A DNA stretch of 64,000 nt. Origin: Larkinella humicola (GTDB taxonomy: Bacteria > Bacteroidota > Bacteroidia > Cytophagales > Spirosomataceae). This document shows positions 32,891 to 41,948 of this stretch, one piece after another (position 1 is the stretch's first letter; every line of letters starts with the position of its first letter). The DNA is taken from positions 744,001 through 808,000 of the forward strand of contig NZ_VTWS01000003.1 in NCBI RefSeq assembly GCF_008727875.1, given 5' to 3'. Below the pieces are notes generated by a model. That model was not told the origin of the DNA. It saw only the letters and a program-made list of their open reading frames with translations, and did no database searches. Both the position numbers and the translations under genes were made by a program.

Positions 32891-33433
32891 ATGAAAGCGT
32901 TGATTATTATTGACATGCAGGTTGGCAGTTTTAAACATGAGACGCCACGATTTGACGATTCGGGTGTTATCGATAGAATCAATAAGTTATCCAGCTATTT
33001 CAGAAAAACCGGCAAAAAAGTAATTTTTATTCAGCATGATGGCACAAGAGAAAATTCCTTTTTACCTCATTCATCCGATTGGGAAATCCTACCCACACTA
33101 ACAAAATCCCCGACAGATATAACGATAGGTAAAACCGCTAATGATTCGTTTTACGAAACAAATCTAAGGAAAACACTCTCAGAGTATAGCATAACAGAAT
33201 TAGTAGTTACTGGCTGTGCTACAGACTTTTGCGTTGACACAACGGTTAAATCGGCGTTAAGCAAGTATTATGATGTAATAATTGTTAAAGATGGTCATAC
33301 GACAGCAAATCGTCCTCATATGGAGGCTCAGCAAGTAATAGCCTATTATAATTGGCTGTGGGAAAATATGACACCGACCAAAAACAAATTAAAGGTGATT
33401 GATTTTGACCAATTAATGCTGGAGTTACAGTAG
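32891..33433 (+). CDS. Isochorismatase-family cysteine hydrolase
   Basis: A 180-residue enzyme. The nucleophile region LVVTGCATDFCVDTTVKSAL near residue 112 carries the catalytic Cys, and the N-terminal Asp lies in LIIIDMQVGSF; the Lys is probably in LTKSPTD. Family members hydrolyse isochorismate, nicotinamide or carbamoyl-sarcosine. The ATG at 32891 is used in place of the TTG one codon earlier. The gene is visibly more AT-rich than its neighbours and uses AGA, AGG and ATA codons, suggesting recent acquisition. A strong terminator follows. Confidence 0.87.
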   Translation: MKALIIIDMQVGSFKHETPRFDDSGVIDRINKLSSYFRKTGKKVIFIQHDGTRENSFLPHSSDWEILPTLTKSPTDITIGKTANDSFYETNLRKTLSEYSITELVVTGCATDFCVDTTVKSALSKYYDVIIVKDGHTTANRPHMEAQQVIAYYNWLWENMTPTKNKLKVIDFDQLMLELQ

Positions 33434-33508
33434 AAACACATTTTTATAAATCTATTAAGGGTCATTTATTCTAACTTGGTGAACAGTTTTTAATAGATTA
33501 CAGATTTC

Positions 33509-33545
33509 AAAAACCGCCCGGTTCCTGTGGAGCCGGGCGGTTTTT
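33509..33545. terminator. Bidirectional intrinsic terminator
   Basis: AAAAACCGCCCGG pairs with CCGGGCGGTTTTT around an 11-base loop. The stem is flanked by A- and T-runs and serves the isochorismatase gene and perhaps the decayed barrel gene on the other strand. Confidence 0.92.
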
Positions 33546-33565
33546 GGTTACTTAACTTTCAATTT

Positions 33566-33936
33566 TCAGAACGTGTACTTGACCTAAGCCTGCACGCCTA
33601 CCTGACAGTCCCGATAATGGCCATATTCATGCCGGATTAGGTAGCCATTGGGTTTTGATTTGAGCTTTTGCAACCGGTACAAAACCGTTGGCTGAACAAT
33701 CACCGACCACCTCGAATTGATTCGGTACTGCGCTCCTAATCCCACCAGAACATTCGTCGTTACTTCGTTTGATCGCGCTACCGTGAGGTCATTCGAATTC
33801 GGGTAAGGACCAACGGCTTTTCGATAATTCATGTTGAAAACGAAACCCGTTGACAGATAAGGTGATAAGGGGTTTTTGGAAGGTGAAAAATTAATGTAAG
33901 GAATTCCCCTTTTAACATTTCTTATGATTGCACGAC
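33566..33936 (-). pseudogene. Decayed outer-membrane beta-barrel protein gene
   Basis: The minus strand reads the C-terminal half of a small PorT/OmpW-like barrel: GIPYINFSPSKNPLSPYLSTG, then LVGLGAQYRINSRWSVIVQP, a beta-hairpin pattern ending in VGVQA-stop-VKYTF-stop. The TAG at 33584-33586 stands where CAG (Gln) would give VGVQAQVKYTF, the usual barrel ending with a terminal Phe needed for outer-membrane assembly. The 5' part and signal peptide are missing; homology fades near a GGATTACAAATCC repeat. An 82-codon start at 33832 would give only a fragment. Confidence 0.7.
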
Positions 33937-33941
33937 ACTGG

Positions 33942-33955
33942 ATTACAAATCCGTT
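33942..33955. repeat. GGATTACAAATCCG palindrome
   Basis: The same word as the second inner palindrome of the element inside the GT39 gene (GGATTACAAATCCG). It lies at the point where the barrel pseudogene loses its homology. Confidence 0.55.
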
Positions 33956-34015
33956 ACAGAGAAGATCAAGATTTAACGGATTTACACTAAATAACCGCCG
34001 AAGTAAATGTTTATC

Positions 34016-34163
34016 AGCCCACTGCTTTAGCTGTTGGTAAATTGAAGTGAAACCGAATCATTCTGGAACCGTTTTAACGGTTAGGCTGGACCATGAAACC
34101 GTTAAAACGGTTCCGTTACCAGGAGATCTTTTTTCGCATTACCCACAGCTAAAGCAGTGGGCT
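34016..34163. repeat. REPIN-like double hairpin element
   Basis: Two 22-base arms, 34016-34037 and 34142-34163, are inverted copies with one mismatch. Each is itself a hairpin, CCCAC-TGCTTTAGCT-GTGGG (GTTGG in the left copy). Between them lie two 18-base perfect complements (34065-34082 and 34097-34114, GGAACCGTTTTAACGGTT), each also palindromic. The TGCTTTAGCT loop is the same as in the right-end hairpin of the TnpB element at 14955. No gene is credible in this stretch. Confidence 0.8.
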
Positions 34164-34218
34164 AGCCAGAATGTGAATCCGACGGTTATTTTGTTTAAAT
34201 CAATAAATCTTGATCAAC

Positions 34219-34254
34219 AAAAAAGCCCCCGCCTGACACCAGACGAGGGCTTTT
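34219..34254 (-). terminator. Intrinsic terminator after gcvP
   Basis: On the minus strand AAAAGCCCTCGTCT pairs, with one bulge, with GGCGGGGGCTTTT and ends in a run of T, about 20 bases after the gcvP stop. Confidence 0.85.
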
Positions 34255-34275
34255 CCATTTCTTCTATTTAAAAAC

Positions 34276-37161
34276 TTACGACGCCGTCTCCGCGACCTCC
34301 GAAGTAGCATATTCCTCCACCGGCAAACACGCACAGACCAGATTCCGGTCGCCATACGCGTTGTCGATCCGGCTGACACTCGGCCAGAATTTGCGGGCTT
34401 TCACGTACGGCAACGGGAAGGCCGCTTTTTCGCGGCTGTACGGGCGGTTCCAAGCATCGGCGATAAACACGTTGACCGTGTGGGGGGCGTTTTTGAGAAC
34501 GTTGTTGGCTTTGTCGGCTTTACCTTCTTCCACCTCCCGGATTTCGGCCCGAATGCTGATCAGGGCTTCACAGAACCGGTCGAGTTCGTCTTTTGATTCG
34601 GATTCCGTCGGCTCGATCATCATCGTACCCGGTACCGGAAACGAAACCGTTGGCGCGTGAAAACCGTAGTCCATCAGTCGCTTCGCAATGTCTTCCACCT
34701 CGACACCCGCAGCTTTGAACGGCCGGCAATCGACGATCATTTCGTGGGCGCAACGACCATTTTTCCCAGTATACAAAATCGGATAATGTTCTTCCAGCTT
34801 CGCTTTTAGGTAGTTGGCGTTCAAAATAGCGGTTTTGGTCGCATTCGTCAAACCCTCCGCGCCCATCATCGCAATGTACGCGTACGAAATCGTCAGGATG
34901 CTGGCCGAACCGTACGGAGCCGCCGAAACCGCGTGAATCGCCTGCTTGCCGCCCGTTTCCACCACGGCATGACCCGGCAGGAAGGGCATCAAATGCTCAA
35001 CGACCCCAATTGGCCCCATGCCCGGCCCACCACCGCCGTGCGGAATGCAGAACGTCTTGTGCAGGTTCAGGTGACAAACATCGGCGCCGATGGTCGCCGG
35101 ACTCGTCAGGCCCACCTGTGCGTTCATGTTCGCGCCGTCCATGTACACCTGACCGCCGTGTTCGTGGATAATATCACAGATTTCTTTGATCGTTTCTTCA
35201 AAAACGCCGTGCGTCGATGGATAGGTCACCATCAGACACGACAGGTCGCTGCTGTACTGCTCGGCTTTCGCCCGCAGATCGGCCACGTCGATGTTGCCGC
35301 GCTCGTCACACTTCACAATCACGACTTTCATCCCGGCCATCACCGCGCTGGCGGGGTTGGTGCCGTGGGCCGACGACGGAATCAGCGACACATTGCGGTG
35401 ACCATCGTTGCGGCTTTCGTGATACGCCCGAATCACCATCAAACCGGCGTATTCGCCCTGCGCCCCGGAGTTGGGTTGCAGTGAGATTCCGGCAAAACCG
35501 GTTATTTCGCTCAGCCATTTACTCAGATCATCGACCAGTTTTTGGTAGCCCATCACCTGATCTTTCGGCGCAAACGGGTGTAAACCACCGAATTCGGGCC
35601 AGGTGACCGGAATCATTTCAGCGGTTGCGTTCAATTTCATCGTGCAACTGCCGAGTGAAATCATCGAATGCACCAGCGAAAGGTCTTTTTCTTCCAGTGA
35701 CTTCAAATACCGCAGCATTTGGTGCTCGGTGTGGTGTGTGTTGAACACCGGATGCGTCAGATACGCCGATTGACGGATCAGTCGCTCCGGCCAGTTGATG
35801 GCCAGGGTTTCGATGGCGGCATCCATGTCGGCGCAGATCCCGAAGACATCCAGCAACTGAACCACATCATCGACGGTTTTTACTTCATCGAACGAAACGC
35901 AGACCCGTTCGTCGTCCAGATACCGCAGGTTGATTCCCGCCGTCCGCGCCGATTTCCGCAACGATTCCACATCATCCACCTCGACCGTAACGGTATCGAA
36001 GTAATTCTGCGTCTGAATTTTATAGCCGTTCCACCGTAAAACCGTCACGAACAGCTTGGTCATGCCGTGGATGCGTTCGGCAATGGCCCGCAGCCGTTGC
36101 GGACCGTGGTAGACCGCGTAACTTCCTGCCATAACCGCCAGCAGCACCTGCGCCGTACAGATATTGGACGTCGCTTTTTCCCGGCGAATGTGTTGTTCGC
36201 GGGTTTGCAAGGCCATCCGCAGAGCTGGATTTCCTTCGGCATCAATGGAAACGCCAATAATCCGACCCGGAATCTGCCGTTTGAAAGCGTCTTTAGTCGC
36301 GAAAAAAGCCGCGTGCGGCCCACCGTAACCCATCGGAACACCAAACCGTTGTGAAGAACCCACCACGATATCCGCCCCCATTTCACCTGGAGGAGTCAAC
36401 AGCGTAAGGCTCAGGAGATCAGCCGCAACGGCCACAAAAATATTCTGCTCGTGAGCCGCTGTAATGAGATCGGTATAATCAAACACCTCGCCGTCGGACG
36501 CCGGGTATTGCAGCAGCATACCGAATAAATCGTCGGACGTGATGTTTACTTTCCGGTGATCGCCCACCTGAATGGCGATGTTCAGGGGCGTGGCACGGGT
36601 TTTGATGACGTCAATGGTCTGCGGATGGCAGCTTTCCGACACAAAAAAGGTCGTAGCATTCTTTTTGGCGGCCGGGCGCTGGGCATACAGAACGTGCATG
36701 GCTTCGGCCGCAGCCGTGCCCTCATCGAGCAGCGATGCATTGGCGATTTCCATGCCGGTCAAATCGATGACGACGGTTTGGAAATTCAGCAGGGCTTCCA
36801 GCCGACCCTGGGCAATTTCGGCCTGATACGGTGTGTAGGCAGTATACCAGGCCGGATTTTCCAATATATTGCGCAGAATGACATTCGGCGTAATGGTATC
36901 GTAGTAGCCCGTGCCGATGTAGGATTTATTCAGTTTATTAAGCTGAGCGAGCTTTTTAAAATCAGCCAGAAACTGGTACTCGGATTTGGCTTCGGGCAGA
37001 TCGAGCGGTTTTTCGAGCCGGATCAGGGCCGGAACCGTTTGGTCAATGAGTTCATCCACCGAATCGACTCCGATGGTTTTCAAAATGGCATTCGTTTGTG
37101 AAACATCCGAGCCGTTGTGACGGTCTTCGAAACGTTCCTGATAGTGTAGGTCGAGCTTCAT
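34276..37161 (-). CDS. gcvP: Glycine dehydrogenase (decarboxylating), P protein of the glycine cleavage system
   Basis: A 961-residue, full-length single-chain P protein. It decarboxylates glycine with PLP and passes the aminomethyl group to the H protein. The PLP lysine lies in [20 protein letters not shown] near residue 705, with [13 protein letters not shown] shortly before. The N-terminal half has [21 protein letters not shown], the degenerate second domain. The start at 37161 ([17 protein letters not shown]) matches the family; 38 codons further upstream are hydrophobic spacer with a promoter and are rejected. Partner genes gcvT and gcvH are not nearby. Confidence 0.96.
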   Translation of the reverse strand: MKLDLHYQERFEDRHNGSDVSQTNAILKTIGVDSVDELIDQTVPALIRLEKPLDLPEAKSEYQFLADFKKLAQLNKLNKSYIGTGYYDTITPNVILRNILENPAWYTAYTPYQAEIAQGRLEALLNFQTVVIDLTGMEIANASLLDEGTAAAEAMHVLYAQRPAAKKNATTFFVSESCHPQTIDVIKTRATPLNIAIQVGDHRKVNITSDDLFGMLLQYPASDGEVFDYTDLITAAHEQNIFVAVAADLLSLTLLTPPGEMGADIVVGSSQRFGVPMGYGGPHAAFFATKDAFKRQIPGRIIGVSIDAEGNPALRMALQTREQHIRREKATSNICTAQVLLAVMAGSYAVYHGPQRLRAIAERIHGMTKLFVTVLRWNGYKIQTQNYFDTVTVEVDDVESLRKSARTAGINLRYLDDERVCVSFDEVKTVDDVVQLLDVFGICADMDAAIETLAINWPERLIRQSAYLTHPVFNTHHTEHQMLRYLKSLEEKDLSLVHSMISLGSCTMKLNATAEMIPVTWPEFGGLHPFAPKDQVMGYQKLVDDLSKWLSEITGFAGISLQPNSGAQGEYAGLMVIRAYHESRNDGHRNVSLIPSSAHGTNPASAVMAGMKVVIVKCDERGNIDVADLRAKAEQYSSDLSCLMVTYPSTHGVFEETIKEICDIIHEHGGQVYMDGANMNAQVGLTSPATIGADVCHLNLHKTFCIPHGGGGPGMGPIGVVEHLMPFLPGHAVVETGGKQAIHAVSAAPYGSASILTISYAYIAMMGAEGLTNATKTAILNANYLKAKLEEHYPILYTGKNGRCAHEMIVDCRPFKAAGVEVEDIAKRLMDYGFHAPTVSFPVPGTMMIEPTESESKDELDRFCEALISIRAEIREVEEGKADKANNVLKNAPHTVNVFIADAWNRPYSREKAAFPLPYVKARKFWPSVSRIDNAYGDRNLVCACLPVEEYATSEVAETAS

Positions 37162-37236
37162 TACCAGTGAAGTGTGATTGAAAGCGATTGAGATAACCGG
37201 GTTAAAGTGCGGTTGCCGAAAGCAATGACATAAATA

Positions 37237-37244
37237 CAAAAATA
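37237..37244 (-). promoter_or_regulatory. -7 box TATTTTTG for gcvP
   Basis: An exact TAnnTTTG element 75 bases before the gcvP start on the minus strand. No riboswitch-like glycine aptamer is recognisable in the leader. Confidence 0.5.
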
Positions 37245-37431
37245 CAAAGAATAAATGAACCCGATTGGTTCCCACCGACGAATCCGGCCACGATTTGATT
37301 TTATCCGGTAAATGTGTAAGTTTTTAACTCTCCGGCACAAAAAAATTACGATCAACAAATAAAGCAATCTTATATTACCATCAATTTTTTCAACGAAACC
37401 CAATAGTTGTTTGTCAACAAAACCAAATTAT

Positions 37432-38202
37432 ATGAAAGTCGTTATTTTGGCGGGTGGTTTAGGAACGCGCCTGAGTGAAGAAACCGTTGTGAAACCCAAA
37501 CCCATGGTGGAAATCGGCGGTATGCCCATCCTGTGGCACATCATGAAGATTTATTCCTCACACGGCTATAACGACTTTATCATCTGCCTGGGCTATAAAG
37601 GGTATCTGATTAAGGAATACTTTGCCAATTATTTCCTTCATCAGTCCGATATTACCATCGATCTGGCTACCAATTCATTGCAAGTGCATGATTCAGCCGC
37701 CGAGCCCTGGAAAATCACGCTGGTGGATACGGGAAAAGACAGCATGACCGGCGGCCGCATCAAACGGGTTCAGCGACACATTGGCAACGAACCTTTCCTG
37801 CTGACGTATGGCGATGGCGTTGGCGATGTAGACATCACGGCTTTGGTCGCCTTTCATCACCAGCACGGCAAACTATGCACCCTGACGGCGGTTCAGCCAT
37901 CGGCGCGGTTTGGGGCGCTGGATGTGAGCGACGACCATACCGTCCAATCTTTTCTGGAAAAACCGAAAGGCGATGGTGCGTGGATCAACGGCGGTTTTTT
38001 TGTCTGCGAACCGGCGGTTTTCAACTACATTGAGGGCGACGATACGGTTTGGGAACGTAAACCGATGGAAACCTTGGCGGCCGAAAGACAAATGATGGCT
38101 TTTAAACACGATAGTTTCTGGAAACCGATGGACACCCTCCGCGACAAACTGGAACTGGAAACCGCCTGGAACACCGGGCAGGCAGAGTGGAAAAGCTGGT
38201 AA
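37432..38202 (+). CDS. rfbF: Glucose-1-phosphate cytidylyltransferase
   Basis: A 256-residue nucleotidyltransferase making CDP-glucose from CTP and glucose-1-phosphate, the first step of CDP-deoxyhexose synthesis. The start MKVVILAGGLGTRLSEETVVKPKPMVEIGG at 37432 includes the nucleotide-binding loop; TYGDGVGDVDI and INGGFFVCEP follow. An in-frame ATG 7 codons upstream would not change the conserved start and is ignored. It heads a run of plus-strand genes to 45096, with the following dehydratase 13 bases away. Confidence 0.95.
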   Translation: MKVVILAGGLGTRLSEETVVKPKPMVEIGGMPILWHIMKIYSSHGYNDFIICLGYKGYLIKEYFANYFLHQSDITIDLATNSLQVHDSAAEPWKITLVDTGKDSMTGGRIKRVQRHIGNEPFLLTYGDGVGDVDITALVAFHHQHGKLCTLTAVQPSARFGALDVSDDHTVQSFLEKPKGDGAWINGGFFVCEPAVFNYIEGDDTVWERKPMETLAAERQMMAFKHDSFWKPMDTLRDKLELETAWNTGQAEWKSW

Positions 38203-38215
38203 TTTTAGCAGAACG

Positions 38216-39313
38216 ATGACAACACTTTTTGCGGGTATCTATCAGAATAAAACCGTCCTGATTACCGGAAATACCGGTTTTAAGGGATCGTGGCTGGCAT
38301 ACTGGCTGCACCAGATGGGGGCCAAAGTGGTTGGCTATGCCTTGCCGGCGCCCACCACGCCGAACCACTGGGGCTTGCTCGATCTACCCGTTCCGCACCA
38401 AACCGGCGACATCCGGCATCTGGACAGCCTGCGACAAACGTTCGACCGGTATCAACCGGAGGTGGTGTTTCATCTGGCGGCTCAGTCACTGGTCCGGTAT
38501 TCGTATCAGCATCCGCTCGAAACCATCGAAACGAACATCGTCGGCACGGCCCATGTGCTGGAATGCGCCCGGCAGTCGGCTTCGGTGCGGGCCGTCGTTG
38601 TCGTCACCAGCGATAAATGCTACGACAATCCGGAAGATGGAAAACCGCTCGTTGAAACTGGTCCCATGGGGGGCTACGATCCGTATAGCATGTCGAAAGG
38701 TTGCGCAGAGCTGGTGACTGCCAGTTACCGGAATTCCTTTTTCAATGTCAATCAATTCGGCAAAACGCATCAGGTTCTCGTGGCGAGTGCGCGGGCCGGG
38801 AATGTCATCGGCGGGGGCGACTGGGCCGACGACCGTCTGATCCCGGATTTGATCAAAACGACCCAAAGCGGGCAACCAGTCGTGATTCGAAACCCGGAAG
38901 CCGTTCGGCCGTGGCAGCATGTTCTGGAACCCCTTTCCGGGTATCTGCTTCTCGGTCAACGGCTTCTGGAAGGAAATACGTCGGCGGCTGGCGGCTGGAA
39001 TTTCGGTCCGTTGCTGTCGGACGTTTTGCCCGTTCGGGAGATGGTTCGTCAGGCGCGAGAACAATGGGATGCGATTTCGTATCAGGAACTACCGGCCGAA
39101 ACCAATCCGCACGAAGCGCATTTTCTGAGCCTTGATTGCACGAAAGCAGCGCAGCAACTGGCCTGGCGACCGGTTTGGGATACGGAAACCGCCCTGCTAT
39201 ACACCATAAACTGGTACAAAACGTACACAAAAAGCCAACAGATCAGTACATATTCCGACCTCGCGGCTTATGTACAACGGGCAACAGAGGCAAATTCAAT
39301 CTGGGCAGTATGA
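38216..39313 (+). CDS. rfbG: CDP-glucose 4,6-dehydratase
   Basis: A 365-residue SDR-type dehydratase forming CDP-4-keto-6-deoxyglucose. The cofactor loop GNTGFKGSWLAYWL is the diagnostic version for this family, and the catalytic Tyr-Lys lies in GGYDPYSMSKG near residue 157. VVTSDKCYDNPED and ARAGNVIGGGDWADDR are also typical. Its TGA stop overlaps the ATG of the next gene (ATGA), so the two are coupled. Confidence 0.95.
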   Translation: MTTLFAGIYQNKTVLITGNTGFKGSWLAYWLHQMGAKVVGYALPAPTTPNHWGLLDLPVPHQTGDIRHLDSLRQTFDRYQPEVVFHLAAQSLVRYSYQHPLETIETNIVGTAHVLECARQSASVRAVVVVTSDKCYDNPEDGKPLVETGPMGGYDPYSMSKGCAELVTASYRNSFFNVNQFGKTHQVLVASARAGNVIGGGDWADDRLIPDLIKTTQSGQPVVIRNPEAVRPWQHVLEPLSGYLLLGQRLLEGNTSAAGGWNFGPLLSDVLPVREMVRQAREQWDAISYQELPAETNPHEAHFLSLDCTKAAQQLAWRPVWDTETALLYTINWYKTYTKSQQISTYSDLAAYVQRATEANSIWAV

Positions 39314-39861
39314 TTTTTACAGAAACGGCATTAACCGGTGCGTATCTCATTTCTCTGAAACCGTTTCGGGATAATCGGGGCTGGTTTGCCCGCACCTATT
39401 GCCGCCGGGATTTCGAAGCCGTCGGTCTGGCGGCCGACTGGGTGCAGATGAACCATTCGATGACGCAGCAAACCGGGGCCATTCGCGGGATGCACTACCA
39501 GAATCCGCCCCACGCCGAAATCAAGCTCGTGCGCTGCATTGCTGGTCGGGCATTTGACGTCATCATCGATTTACGGGCCGGGTCGCCGACTTTTGGACGA
39601 TGGTTTGGAACGGAATTATCCGCCGAAAACCAGCAGATGCTGTATATTCCGAAAGGGTTTGCCCACGGTTTTCAAACGCTGACGGAGCATTGCGAACTGA
39701 TGTATTGCCACAGCGACTATTACACGCCCGGCAGCGAAGGGGCAGTTCGTTACAACGATCCGCAGATCGGCATCGAATGGCCGCTGCCAGCCGCCGACCT
39801 GTCGGCCCGGGATGCGGCCCATCCCCTTTTAGACACTTCTTTTCACGGTTTAACTTTCTAA
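39310..39861 (+). CDS. RmlC-like NDP-4-keto-6-deoxyhexose 3,5-epimerase
   Basis: A 183-residue cupin epimerase. Typical elements are KPFRDNRGWFARTYCRRDF, the catalytic His in GAIRGMHYQNPPHAEIKLVRC, YIPKGFAHGFQTL, and the terminal YNDPQIGIEWP. Named members act on dTDP-4-dehydrorhamnose, but in this CDP-sugar operon the substrate is probably CDP-4-keto-6-deoxyglucose. The start at 39310 overlaps the rfbG stop; a 58-codon upstream extension lies wholly inside rfbG and is rejected. Confidence 0.9.
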   Translation: MIFTETALTGAYLISLKPFRDNRGWFARTYCRRDFEAVGLAADWVQMNHSMTQQTGAIRGMHYQNPPHAEIKLVRCIAGRAFDVIIDLRAGSPTFGRWFGTELSAENQQMLYIPKGFAHGFQTLTEHCELMYCHSDYYTPGSEGAVRYNDPQIGIEWPLPAADLSARDAAHPLLDTSFHGLTF

Positions 39862-39864
39862 TTC

Positions 39865-41091
39865 ATGGAGTGCCGCTTCTGTAAAACTCCGCTGCAACAC
39901 GTCTTTATCGATCTGGTGAATTCACCGGCATCCAATTCGTTCCTGACCACCGAACAGCTCAATGAACCGGAAACGTTTTATCCGTTGAAGGTTTTTACGT
40001 GCCATTCCTGTTTTCTGGTGCAGATTGACGAATACAAAAAATCTGACGCCATTTTTGATAGCGACTACGTCTATTTCTCCTCTTTTTCCACCAGTTGGCT
40101 AAACCACGCCCGGCAGTATGTCGACCGGATGACCGAACGGTTCGGGCTGGGCCACGATTCCCGGGTGATCGAAATTGCCTCGAATGACGGTTATTTGCTC
40201 CAGTATTTTGTTGAAAAAGAGATTCCAGTTTTAGGCATCGAGCCCACTACCAATACGGCGGCTGTTGCCATCGAGAAAAATATACCGACCATCACCCGTT
40301 TTTTTGGTGCTGAATTGGCACGTGAGTTGATTGCACAAGGAACGACAGCCGACTTATTGCTCGGCAATAACGTTCTGGCGCATGTGCCCGATATTGTGGA
40401 TTTTGTAGCCGGTATGAAAATCGTTCTAAAACCGACGGGCGTAATCACGATGGAGTTTCCACATTTGCTGCAACTGGTCGAAAACAACCAGTTCGACACG
40501 ATTTACCACGAGCATTTCTCGTATCTGTCGTTTCGAACCGTCAAACAGATTTTTGAATCGCAGGGGCTGGTGTTGTTTGATGTGGAGGAATTGCCGACGC
40601 ACGGCGGTTCGTTGCGGATCTATGCCCGGCACCAAGAAGATGACCGCAAACCGGTTTCGGCCAGCGTGACGGCTCTGCTGCAAAAGGAAACCGACACTGG
40701 CCTGACCGACCTGCGTTATTACGAGAATTTTCAGCAGAAAGCCCTCCGGGTCAAGCTGGAACTCACTGATTTTCTGACCCAACAGAAACGGGCGGGTAAA
40801 ACCGTTGTGGCCTACGGCGCAGCCGCCAAAGGCAATACGCTGCTAAATTACTGCGGGATCAAAAACGACCTGATCGAGTTTGTGGTCGATGCAAACCCGG
40901 CAAAACAGAACAAGTTTCTGCCCGCCAGCCACATTCCGGTGGTGCAGGAAACCGCTCTTCGCGAGCGAAAACCGGATTTTGTCCTGATCTTGCCCTGGAA
41001 TCTGCGTGATGAGATTACCCAGCAACTATCGTACATCCGGGAATGGGGGGGGCAGTGTGTTGTACCGATTCCAACCCTGACAACGCTATGA
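39865..41091 (+). CDS. Sugar C-methyltransferase (NDP-hexose C-methyltransferase type)
   Basis: A 408-residue SAM-dependent methyltransferase with the three-part layout of NDP-sugar C-methyltransferases. There is a zinc-binding N-terminal domain (CRFCKTPL ... FTCHSCFLVQ, four Cys), a SAM domain (VIEIASNDGYLLQYF near residue 100) and a C-terminal domain (VVAYGAAAKGNTLLNYCGI). TylC3-like members methylate C-3 of 4-keto-6-deoxyhexoses. Together with the genes before and after it, it suggests a branched-chain CDP sugar. Confidence 0.9.
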   Translation: MECRFCKTPLQHVFIDLVNSPASNSFLTTEQLNEPETFYPLKVFTCHSCFLVQIDEYKKSDAIFDSDYVYFSSFSTSWLNHARQYVDRMTERFGLGHDSRVIEIASNDGYLLQYFVEKEIPVLGIEPTTNTAAVAIEKNIPTITRFFGAELARELIAQGTTADLLLGNNVLAHVPDIVDFVAGMKIVLKPTGVITMEFPHLLQLVENNQFDTIYHEHFSYLSFRTVKQIFESQGLVLFDVEELPTHGGSLRIYARHQEDDRKPVSASVTALLQKETDTGLTDLRYYENFQQKALRVKLELTDFLTQQKRAGKTVVAYGAAAKGNTLLNYCGIKNDLIEFVVDANPAKQNKFLPASHIPVVQETALRERKPDFVLILPWNLRDEITQQLSYIREWGGQCVVPIPTLTTL

Positions 41092-41948
41092 CGATTCTGG
41101 TCACCGGCGCCACTGGTTTTGTTGGCCAACACGTTGTGGAACACCTGCTTGCGACAGACAGCATCCGGGTGATCGCGACAGCCCGAACCGAACCGTCAGC
41201 CGGAAAAACCGCCGGGCTTTCAAAGGTTGAGTTTGTCCCGTTCGACATCAGTACCGACTGGGGCGACACAGACCTTTTTACGTATTTCGGAAAACCGGAT
41301 GCCGTTATCCACCTCGCCTGGCCCGGTTTGCCCGACTACAAATCGCTGGCGCACATCGACACCTACTGGTTACAGCATTACCGGTTTTTGACCAATCTGA
41401 TCACCAACGGCCTGACCAACCTGACCGTAACCGGAACCTGTCTGGAATACGGTTTGCAAAGCGGTTGTTTATCGGAAGACGCGCCAACCCAGCCGACTAC
41501 GGCTTATGGATTGGCAAAGGACAGCCTGCGAAAAGCCCTCGAACTGTTTATAAAAAACCGCACCGTTTCGTTCAAATGGGTTCGGTTATTTTACATGTTC
41601 GGAAAAGGCCAGAACCCGAAGTCGTTGCTTGCGCAGGTTGAAGCAGCCGCGCTGCGGAATGAGCCGGTTTTCAACATGTCGAAAGGGGAACAGTTGCGGG
41701 ACTATTTACCGGTAACGGACGTCGCCAAGATCCTTATCCAAACGTCTCTCCAGCAGCGCATTACCGGCATCGTCAATTGTTGCAGCGGCCAGCCGATTTC
41801 CGTACGGGCGCTGGTGGAACGGTTTATGCGGGAGAATCGCTATACCATGACGCTCAATCTGGGCTATTATCCGTATCCCGACTACGAGCCGCTGGCTTTC
41901 TGGGGCGATCATCGAAAACTATTAAATCTACTGTCCAATCATGACTGA
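41088..41948 (+). CDS. NAD(P)-dependent sugar epimerase/reductase
   Basis: A 286-residue extended SDR. The cofactor loop is TILVTGATGFVGQHVVEHLL, and the catalytic TTAYGLAKDSLRKAL segment near residue 140 carries Tyr and Lys. Given the gene order it is probably the 4-keto reductase that finishes the CDP sugar, although an epimerase cannot be excluded. The start at 41088 overlaps the methyltransferase stop (ATGA) and it overlaps the next gene by 8 bases. Confidence 0.88.
   Translation: MTILVTGATGFVGQHVVEHLLATDSIRVIATARTEPSAGKTAGLSKVEFVPFDISTDWGDTDLFTYFGKPDAVIHLAWPGLPDYKSLAHIDTYWLQHYRFLTNLITNGLTNLTVTGTCLEYGLQSGCLSEDAPTQPTTAYGLAKDSLRKALELFIKNRTVSFKWVRLFYMFGKGQNPKSLLAQVEAAALRNEPVFNMSKGEQLRDYLPVTDVAKILIQTSLQQRITGIVNCCSGQPISVRALVERFMRENRYTMTLNLGYYPYPDYEPLAFWGDHRKLLNLLSNHD

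Noticed and set aside
34047-34271. A 74-codon open frame starting MKPNHSGTVLTVRLDHETV
   Set aside because: It translates the two nested palindromes and the gcvP terminator, so it is repeat DNA and not a gene.
37162-37431. A glycine riboswitch upstream of gcvP
   Set aside because: The leader is short and AT-rich, and no paired aptamer-like structure was recognised.
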